In this document: in pieces, positions 58,438 through 64,000 of the stretch
Numbering within the stretch: position 1 is the first letter of the stretch
Layout: every line of letters begins with the position of its first letter
Origin: Ignavibacteria bacterium
GTDB taxonomy: Bacteria; Bacteroidota; Ignavibacteria; SZUA-365
NCBI GenBank assembly: GCA_016720835.1
Contig: JADKJW010000007.1
Location: forward strand, 124,001-188,000
Length of the DNA: 64,000 bases
Direction: 5' to 3'
The notes under the pieces: model-generated
Told to the model about the DNA's origin: nothing
The model's input: the letters and a program-made list of their open reading frames with translations, nothing else
The model's database searches: none
Made by a program: the position numbers and the translations under genes

Positions 58438-58649
58438 CCGTCGCGGCGTTCAATCTCGTCAAGGACAACGCGCCAAGGTCGTCCGCGGAGCGGATTCGCT
58501 TGATACAACGCCTCTCGACGATCCAGTTCCGCAACTTGTCCGGGGGTCAGCGGAATATCGTCAGGGGTTAAACTCTCCCACAACTTCTCGACGAGTTCCA
58601 ACCGCTCGGCAGGCGTCAGTGTTGTAATATTCACTTTCGAAGTACTCAT
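58434..58649 (-). CDS. Addiction-module antitoxin component (TIGR02574-like)
   Basis: 71 residues from ATG 58649, where the family begins (MSTSKVNITTLTPAERLELVEKLWESL); the longer frame to 58745 is rejected. The pattern LTPAERLELVEKLWESL...IPLTPGQVAELDRRE...GRPWRVVLDEI is that of the short antitoxins paired with ParE/RelE toxins. The two genes overlap as a standard type II module. 58650-58847 shows no gene. Confidence 0.88.
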   Translation of the reverse strand: MSTSKVNITTLTPAERLELVEKLWESLTPDDIPLTPGQVAELDRREALYQANPLRGRPWRVVLDEIERRDG

Positions 58650-58847
58650 GAACGAAATATCGGTAAAACGGGTGTGGAGCGCAATGGGGCGAACATCGCG
58701 GACCGAAGAATGGAGCCGCGCGCCATCCTGCGTCATCACCTGCAAGAGCAGGTTCCCGTCGAAAAATCGTATCTTGACAGACCGCTTCCCTCGTACGGTG
58801 CGGTCACATCCAGCAGACTCTCACCTGTCCCATTTCCGAGGTTGCAC

Positions 58848-60242
58848 ATGACGCATCGCGCGCGCTGCGTCTCGCTCTTTCTATTCCTGACCGTGGCGAT
58901 GGTCGCACGGGGAAACGCCGGAACGGACGATCCGAACATCGCGCGGCTGCGCGCCGCGGTCGACACGCGGGCGTACCCGAACGCGCATGTGCTGGTGGTG
59001 TACGACAGCACCGACGTGGACGTCCGCGAAACGGGCCTCAGCTACGTGCTCATGCACAAGCTCACAAAGATCCTCACGACGACGGGCGCGCGCGATTCGC
59101 GCAACATGATCTTCGGCTACGATCCGCTTTCCGCCGCGGTGGAAGTGCGCCTCGTCCGCATCTATCGCGCCGACGGCAGGGTGGAGACGGTGCCGGCGGA
59201 CCGCGTGACAGACTACGCCGCACCCGCGCGAGCCATCTACTGGGGCGCGCGTGAAAAACTCGTCGAGATCGGACGTCTGGAGGTTGGCGACGCGGTGGAG
59301 ACCGTGGTGTTCCGCAAGGGCTTCACGTACGCACTGCTGGCCGATCCCGAAGACGACAGCAAGTTCATCCCGCCCATGCGCGGGCATTTCTACGATATCG
59401 TGGAGTTCTGGTCGCCGGTCCCCGTCAAGGAAAAAGTGTACCGCGTCGCCGTGCCGAAGAACAAACCGCTGCAGTACGAAGTCTACAACGGCGAAGTCGG
59501 CTCGTCCATCCACATGCCTGCAGAAAGCACCCGCCGCGTGCAGCTCGACGTGAACCCCGCGGGCGCGCAGCATCCGACGGACGCCGACGCGCTGCATCCG
59601 ACCAGCGGACTGTACACGGTACCCGGCAAGCTCGTCTACACCTGGTGGAAGCGCGACATCGCGCCGTTAGTGACCGAACCCGGCATGGTCGCCGCCTCCG
59701 ATGTGGCGCCGAAGCTGCTGCTCTCCACCTCGCCCGACTGGTACGCGAAATCGGTCTGGTTCCACAAGGTCAACGAGGATTTCAAGAGCTTCGAGGTCAC
59801 GCCGGAAGTCAAGAAGATCACCGACAAGCTGCTCGCGGGGGTGACGGACGAACTCGAGAAGATCTCCATCCTCAACCACTGGTGCGCCGAGGAGATCCGC
59901 TACTCGGGCATCTCGATGGGCACGGGCGAAGGGTACACGCTGCATCCGGGCGCGATGACCTTTCTCGATCGTTGCGGCGTATGCAAGGACAAGGCGGGCA
60001 TGCTCGTCACCATGCTGCGCGCCGCGGGCTTCGAATCCTATCCCGCGATGACGATGGCGGGTTCGCGCATCGACCGCATTCCCGCCGATCAGTTCAATCA
60101 CAGCGTCACCGCCGTCAAAGCGGCAACGGCCACTGGATGCTGCTCGATCCGACCTGGATTCCGGGCGTCCGCGAGATGTGGTCCAGCGCCGAACAGCAGC
60201 AGGAATTCCTGCTCGGCATCCCGGGCGGGGCGGACATCATGA
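58848..60242 (+). CDS. DUF3857/transglutaminase-like exported protein, N-terminal fragment (frameshifted)
   Basis: ATG 58848 with GAGG upstream; signal peptide about residues 1-22. DUF3857 beta-sandwich about 25-270 (VDVRETGLSYVLMHKLTKIL ... VETVVFRKG). A transglutaminase-like domain follows with nucleophile RCGVCKDKAGMLVTML (Cys about 380) and histidine FNHSVTAV (about 417). Sense ends at VTAVK (base about 60118), then GSGNGHWMLLDPTW-type sequence is found in the other frame. One missing base explains it. The lesion falls between the catalytic His and the catalytic Asp. Confidence 0.82.
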   Translation: MTHRARCVSLFLFLTVAMVARGNAGTDDPNIARLRAAVDTRAYPNAHVLVVYDSTDVDVRETGLSYVLMHKLTKILTTTGARDSRNMIFGYDPLSAAVEVRLVRIYRADGRVETVPADRVTDYAAPARAIYWGAREKLVEIGRLEVGDAVETVVFRKGFTYALLADPEDDSKFIPPMRGHFYDIVEFWSPVPVKEKVYRVAVPKNKPLQYEVYNGEVGSSIHMPAESTRRVQLDVNPAGAQHPTDADALHPTSGLYTVPGKLVYTWWKRDIAPLVTEPGMVAASDVAPKLLLSTSPDWYAKSVWFHKVNEDFKSFEVTPEVKKITDKLLAGVTDELEKISILNHWCAEEIRYSGISMGTGEGYTLHPGAMTFLDRCGVCKDKAGMLVTMLRAAGFESYPAMTMAGSRIDRIPADQFNHSVTAVKAATATGCCSIRPGFRASARCGPAPNSSRNSCSASRAGRTS

Positions 60243-60925
60243 CCACGCCGATATCGCCTGCGGAAAACCACTACTGGCGTCTCAGTGGAACGTCCACGCT
60301 GCAGAACGACGGCACGCTGGAAGGAAGCTTCACGCTCGAGGCCGAGGGGCAGTCCGACGCGTCGATACGCCGCGCCTTCACGCGCAGCGCGCAGTCCGGC
60401 TGGAAGGAGTACATTCCGCGCGTCATGTACGACGTGTCCGCCCGCGCGGAAGTGCTCGACGTCGCGTCGGTGGATCCGTACGATCTTTCCAAGCCGATGT
60501 CCATCACCGTGAAGTACCGCATCCCGCAGTACGCGACGGTGACGAAGGACCGCTACGTGTTCACGCCGCTTCTGGCGCGCAATCCCTTCACCGACGGCGT
60601 GATGAGCGCCGAACTCGCCACGGATACCGGCCTCGCGGCGCGCAAATACGGATTCCGCGCGCGCTGCTCGAAGCTCGTGGAGATCAGCGAGACCGTGACG
60701 CTTCCAAAATACCATCCCGGCGATGCGCCGCCGTCCTTCGCCTCCGTGAAGGCCCCCTTCGTGAGCTTCGACGCCGCGTACACGATCGGCGAGCGGACGC
60801 TGACGCTCAAGGCCACGCACCGGATTGGGAAACGCACGTATGAAGCGGACGAGTGGACGGACTACCGCGCAGCGCTGAAGGAGCGCCTGCGCTTCATGGA
60901 AACTCCCATCGTCCTCGTGAAGTGA
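60119..60925 (+). CDS. DUF3857/transglutaminase-like protein, C-terminal fragment
   Basis: Continuation of the gene at 58848: SGNGHWMLLDPTWIPG carries the third catalytic residue (Asp), followed by a DUF3858-like C-terminal beta-domain (GTSTLQNDGTLEGSFTLEAEG ... YVFTPLLARNPF). It has no start of its own at the junction. The frame is open upstream from 59645 only by chance. The joined protein would be about 692 residues, and its last codon is 10 bases before the next gene. Such proteins are periplasmic in FCB bacteria; substrate unknown. Confidence 0.75.
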   Translation, partial: SGNGHWMLLDPTWIPGVREMWSSAEQQQEFLLGIPGGADIMTTPISPAENHYWRLSGTSTLQNDGTLEGSFTLEAEGQSDASIRRAFTRSAQSGWKEYIPRVMYDVSARAEVLDVASVDPYDLSKPMSITVKYRIPQYATVTKDRYVFTPLLARNPFTDGVMSAELATDTGLAARKYGFRARCSKLVEISETVTLPKYHPGDAPPSFASVKAPFVSFDAAYTIGERTLTLKATHRIGKRTYEADEWTDYRAALKERLRFMETPIVLVK

Positions 60926-60935
60926 GGAGGGTACC

Positions 60936-62861
60936 ATGAACACCGACATCACCGCGACACCGCTGACGTCCTTCACATCCGGATCATCCGCTCGGAGCAC
61001 ACGCATGCACGCACGTTTCCTATCGAACTCCCGTTTTGCCACGATCCTGGCGTTGAGCGTCGCCTGCTGCATGACGGGCGCCTTCGCGCAGACCGCCGAG
61101 AAGGATGCCGACGCCACGTATCTCGATATCACGCACGAGTACGTCCTGAATCCCGATGGCAGCACGGTGTTCTCGTATGAGCATCATCTGCAGTATCACA
61201 CGTATTACGCGTTCACCCGCGCCTACGGGGAGTCTTTCATCGTGACCAATCCCGCATGGCAGACGCTCAAGATCGGGAAGGTGGAGACGAAGATGGCCGA
61301 CGGCACGGTGGTGAAGGCGCCGTTCAACGCCTTCAACGAAATCCTGCCGGGCTTTGCCGCAAACGCCGCGCCGTACCTCCATCTTCGCGAGATGGTCGTC
61401 ACGCACACCGGCCTCGAGCGCGGCGCCGTCGCGGACTTCTCCTACACGGTCACGACGAAGCCGGGCATGCTGCCGGGCCTGTCGGGCAGGGTGATATTCG
61501 GAGACCGCTGTCCGATTCAGTCGTACACGGTCAAGGTCAAAGTCCCGAAGGGCGTGAAGCTCGCCTCCGAGCTGCGCCGCTCGGACGTGAAGCCCGCGGA
61601 AACGACGGAGGGGAAGTGGACGGTATGGACCTGGCGCCTCGCGAAGCTCCCGATGTACCCCGTCGAATCGCAGCAGCAGGCCATCGATCAGGCCGTGCCG
61701 GTGCTGTATTTCAGCACCGCGAGCTTCGCCGACGTGCAGAAGCACATCGGCGCGGACAGCCCCGTGCTCTTCGACCTGGACGACAAGGCGCGGCGCGACG
61801 TCTTCACCGCGACCAAGGGCGACAGCCCGGTGGGCCAGGCGCGTACGCTGCGGAAAAACGTGGAGTCGCTCGTCGGGGGCATGGGCGGCGATCTCGCCGT
61901 GCTCGGCTTCAAGCCGATGCCGGCGCAGCGCACGTTCAATGCCAACGTGGGATCCGCGCTCGACAAGGCCGTGCTTCTCGCGGCGATGTACCGCGTCCTG
62001 AAACTCGACGCGGTCCCGGTGCTCACCTCCCCCGTGAACACCGTCCCCGCCCTGCAGGCCTTCACCGGCGCGGCCGTGCTGATCGAAGGCGTCGGTACGG
62101 GCGGCGCACTGCTGCTGGACGCGAGCGCGCCGCAGTCCGACGAAAAGCCCGCCCGTCTCGCGGGCCAGTACTATCTGCGTCTCGACGGGAAGTCGGACAA
62201 ATGCGAGCGCATCGACTCCGACGCCGATGCGAACGCGCTTGCGCTGACCACGGACATCAGTATCGACGGGGATGGCCTCGTGTCCGGCAAGGCGCGCGTC
62301 GAAAGCGGCGGGGTATTCGGATTGGCTTTCGATCTCAAGCGCCTCGTCTCGGGCGCGAAACGCGTCCTCGCCACCACGGGTCAGGGCCTGACGGTGCGGG
62401 ACGACGGCAGCGGCATGGCGGGTGAAGGCCGCAGCTTCTGCGACGCCGGCCTCTCGACGAAAACGGGGCTCACGGCCACGGGTGGACTCGTGAAATTCTG
62501 CCTGCCCACCGCGCCGGGTGGCATCGACGAGATGCACGTCAATCTCGGTCTCGCCGGCAGGAGCACCCCGCTGGAATTTGCCGCGCCCTTCGCGCAGGAG
62601 AGCCGCATCACCCTGACGCTGCCGAAGGATTGGACCATCGCGTCGCTGTCCGACGATCAGCGAAGCATCACCGTCAGCAACGACGCCGGCGAAGTGCGGA
62701 GCACGGTGCGCGGCGAGTCCGGGAGCATCGAGATCGTTCGCAGCTTCCGGCTGAAGCGGGCCGTGAGCGCCCCCGCGCAGTACGCGGAGGTCCGCGCCCT
62801 CCTCGCCGCGTGGAGGACGCCGTTGCACGGGACGCTGTATTTCACCGTTCCCGCGCGGTAG
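60936..62861 (+). CDS. DUF3857 protein with inactive transglutaminase-like domain
   Basis: 641 residues. ATG 60936 follows GGAGGG at ideal spacing, although the signal peptide core (ILALSVACCMTGAFAQT) lies about 30 residues in; an internal ATG at 61005 is the alternative. DUF3857 domain about 65-290 (THEYVLNPDGSTVFSYEHHLQYHT). In the transglutaminase-like region the nucleophile position reads NVGSALDKAVLLAAMYRVL (near residue 340) with Ala where Cys is expected, and no histidine stands at the second position. It is therefore predicted non-catalytic, a paralogue and probable operon partner of the preceding gene. Confidence 0.8.
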   Translation: MNTDITATPLTSFTSGSSARSTRMHARFLSNSRFATILALSVACCMTGAFAQTAEKDADATYLDITHEYVLNPDGSTVFSYEHHLQYHTYYAFTRAYGESFIVTNPAWQTLKIGKVETKMADGTVVKAPFNAFNEILPGFAANAAPYLHLREMVVTHTGLERGAVADFSYTVTTKPGMLPGLSGRVIFGDRCPIQSYTVKVKVPKGVKLASELRRSDVKPAETTEGKWTVWTWRLAKLPMYPVESQQQAIDQAVPVLYFSTASFADVQKHIGADSPVLFDLDDKARRDVFTATKGDSPVGQARTLRKNVESLVGGMGGDLAVLGFKPMPAQRTFNANVGSALDKAVLLAAMYRVLKLDAVPVLTSPVNTVPALQAFTGAAVLIEGVGTGGALLLDASAPQSDEKPARLAGQYYLRLDGKSDKCERIDSDADANALALTTDISIDGDGLVSGKARVESGGVFGLAFDLKRLVSGAKRVLATTGQGLTVRDDGSGMAGEGRSFCDAGLSTKTGLTATGGLVKFCLPTAPGGIDEMHVNLGLAGRSTPLEFAAPFAQESRITLTLPKDWTIASLSDDQRSITVSNDAGEVRSTVRGESGSIEIVRSFRLKRAVSAPAQYAEVRALLAAWRTPLHGTLYFTVPAR

Positions 62862-62977
62862 CCGCTCCGGATTCCCGGACACCGGTACTCCCGTTCATCC
62901 TTGCATTTTGTCGCGATCCCAGCGAATTTTCTGTCTGCTTACAATTGCTCATCACCCATATCATAAGGTTTGCATCG

Positions 62978-64000
62978 ATGAAACAGTTCGTACCGATGTT
63001 CCTCTTCGCCCTTCTCCTTGGCGGCGCGCTGCACGCGCAGGTGCCCGTCAGGACAGCGGGCGCCGTGCCCTACGTCACCACCGTGCCGGATCAGGCGCCC
63101 ATCCGCGCGCTCCCGGCGCCGGAAGCGAACCCTCCCGGCGTGCAGGCGGGTTCCACCGTGGCGCTGAAGTATCACGACATCACGCTTCCGCGCTACAACT
63201 GGACGATGCCGACGAATATCAGCGGCTCGTACAACATCATGATGTTCCAGCGCTTCACGCTGCCCAACAGCGCGGCGTTCCTGGACTCGCTGAACGTGTA
63301 CATCGAGAGCGTGAGCACGGGCGCGGTGCTGTTCCGCGTCTTTCCCGCGCAGCTGATCAACACCGGCACAGCCGATTTCTGGTTCCCCGAATTCGGGCCC
63401 GCCATCGATTCCATGTGGGTGGACAAGACCGCGCTCAAAATGCAGGCCTTCAACACCATCAAGTTCAGCGGGAAGATCGTGCCGAAGGAATTCTTCGTCT
63501 CCGCCGAAATCACCATCGCGGGCGGAGCCAACAACACGGTGGTCCTCGCGGGCGACGGACATGATCTTCCCGGCGTCTCGCAGGAGAAGTCCCGCGTCTG
63601 CATGCTGCTCACGGACGGGAGCGCCCTCCAGTTCCGCCTGCTCGACGGCACCTTCGTCAACTCCAGCACGCAGCAGCCCATCTACTCGTATCTCTACATG
63701 ACCGCGTATGCGGACACGGGCACGTCGTACGTCGTGCCGAAAATCCTGTCGACTCCCACGACGAAAGCCTACGTCGGCGTGCAGTACAAGTACGACCTGC
63801 ACGCGGGCGCCGTGCCGCGTCCCGCCTACAAGCTGATCAGCGGCCCCGCGGCCATGACGGTGGACTGGTACAGCGGCGAAGTGAAGTGGACGCCGGCGGC
63901 GGGCGACATCGGAAGGAAGAGCGTGACCGTCGAGGCCTTCAACACGAACGGTACGGATCAGCAGACCTGGAACATCGACGTGATCGAGTCCACACAGCCG
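62978..64000 (+). CDS. Exported protein with putative Ig-like domain, 3' end outside window
   Basis: ATG 62978 (weak AAGG upstream) starts a signal peptide MKQFVPMFLFALLLGGALHA. The frame is open for all 341 codons to the window edge. About residues 30-265 are beta-rich (YHDITLPRYNWTMPTNISGS; SAEITIAGGANNTVVLAGDG) without a recognised family. About 285-335 matches the putative-Ig/He_PIG type (YKLISGPAAMTVDWYSGEV, KWTPAAGDIGRKSVTVEAFN), usually repeated in surface proteins of this group. More Ig modules and a T9SS domain may follow outside the window. Confidence 0.75.
   Translation, partial: MKQFVPMFLFALLLGGALHAQVPVRTAGAVPYVTTVPDQAPIRALPAPEANPPGVQAGSTVALKYHDITLPRYNWTMPTNISGSYNIMMFQRFTLPNSAAFLDSLNVYIESVSTGAVLFRVFPAQLINTGTADFWFPEFGPAIDSMWVDKTALKMQAFNTIKFSGKIVPKEFFVSAEITIAGGANNTVVLAGDGHDLPGVSQEKSRVCMLLTDGSALQFRLLDGTFVNSSTQQPIYSYLYMTAYADTGTSYVVPKILSTPTTKAYVGVQYKYDLHAGAVPRPAYKLISGPAAMTVDWYSGEVKWTPAAGDIGRKSVTVEAFNTNGTDQQTWNIDVIESTQP

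Noticed and set aside
62883..62950. Promoter TTTG ... TACAATTG before the last gene
   Set aside because: The two boxes are 29 nt apart, outside the 19 to 20 nt spacing of the other candidates.
1..64000. Prophage, integrative element or insertion sequence
   Set aside because: No integrase, transposase, terminase, capsid or tRNA attachment site found; only small repeats without coding capacity.

Overview
The window is GC-rich chromosomal DNA, densely coded on both strands, from a bacterium of the Bacteroidota/Chlorobi/Ignavibacteria/Kapabacteria (FCB) group. Three things point there. Several large exported proteins end in a type IX secretion (T9SS) sorting domain of the NPFNP...YNLLG...LPxGxY type. 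Candidate promoters have the TTTG - 19 or 20 nt - TAnnTTT layout of that group. The outer-membrane barrel, DUF3857/transglutaminase and SBBP-repeat families present are common there. Species cannot be fixed from the sequence alone. No rRNA, tRNA, CRISPR array, phage or transposase gene was recognised.

Layout. 1-6.5 kb: 3' part of leucyl aminopeptidase (+), then on the minus strand a patatin/POTRA/beta-barrel (type Vd) protein broken by a frameshift, an outer-membrane barrel, a 25-residue membrane microprotein and a lipoprotein. 6.8-10.3 kb (-): a GT2 glycosyltransferase fused to a degenerate sugar-transferase module, accA and a YbgC-type thioesterase. 10.3-15.1 kb (-): cinA-pyrR-pyrB-pyrC followed by a lipoprotein. 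15.2-20.4 kb (+): a second-type EF-G, an SLBB-domain protein and a Wzz/BY-kinase with a tyrosine-rich tail (exopolysaccharide export). 20.8-32.1 kb (+): large exported proteins (papain-like/PKD/IPT; FG-GAP; beta-helix with T9SS domain), with tryptophanase between them. 32.3-38.7 kb (+): GT4, NHL beta-propeller, LarA-like, small exported protein, ICMT-like and YdeI-like genes, separated by several repeat families. 38.7-49.1 kb (-): a cytochrome c lipoprotein, rsmB, and an eight-gene kynurenine (tryptophan meta-cleavage) operon. 49.3-51.1 kb (-): an L,D-transpeptidase. 51.5-57.8 kb (+): a giant SBBP/Ig-array/T9SS protein with four frame breaks, bracketed by same-orientation REP-like repeats. 58.1-58.6 kb (-): a ParE-type toxin-antitoxin pair. 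58.8-64 kb (+): a DUF3857/transglutaminase protein (frameshifted), a paralogue lacking the catalytic residues, and the start of another exported protein.

How it fits together. Tryptophan can be degraded by two routes coded here: tryptophanase (indole, pyruvate, ammonia), and TDO - formamidase-like cyclase - KMO - kynureninase - HAAO - ACMSD - aminomuconate semialdehyde dehydrogenase - Rid-type deaminase, which would reach 4-oxalocrotonate. The pyr genes make carbamoyl-aspartate and dihydroorotate, and accA serves fatty-acid synthesis. Most of the rest builds or decorates the cell envelope.

About ten apparent reading-frame lesions occur, nine of them in exported proteins, while the cytoplasmic enzyme genes are intact. 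Whether these are assembly errors, pseudogenes or switchable genes is the main open question of the window.
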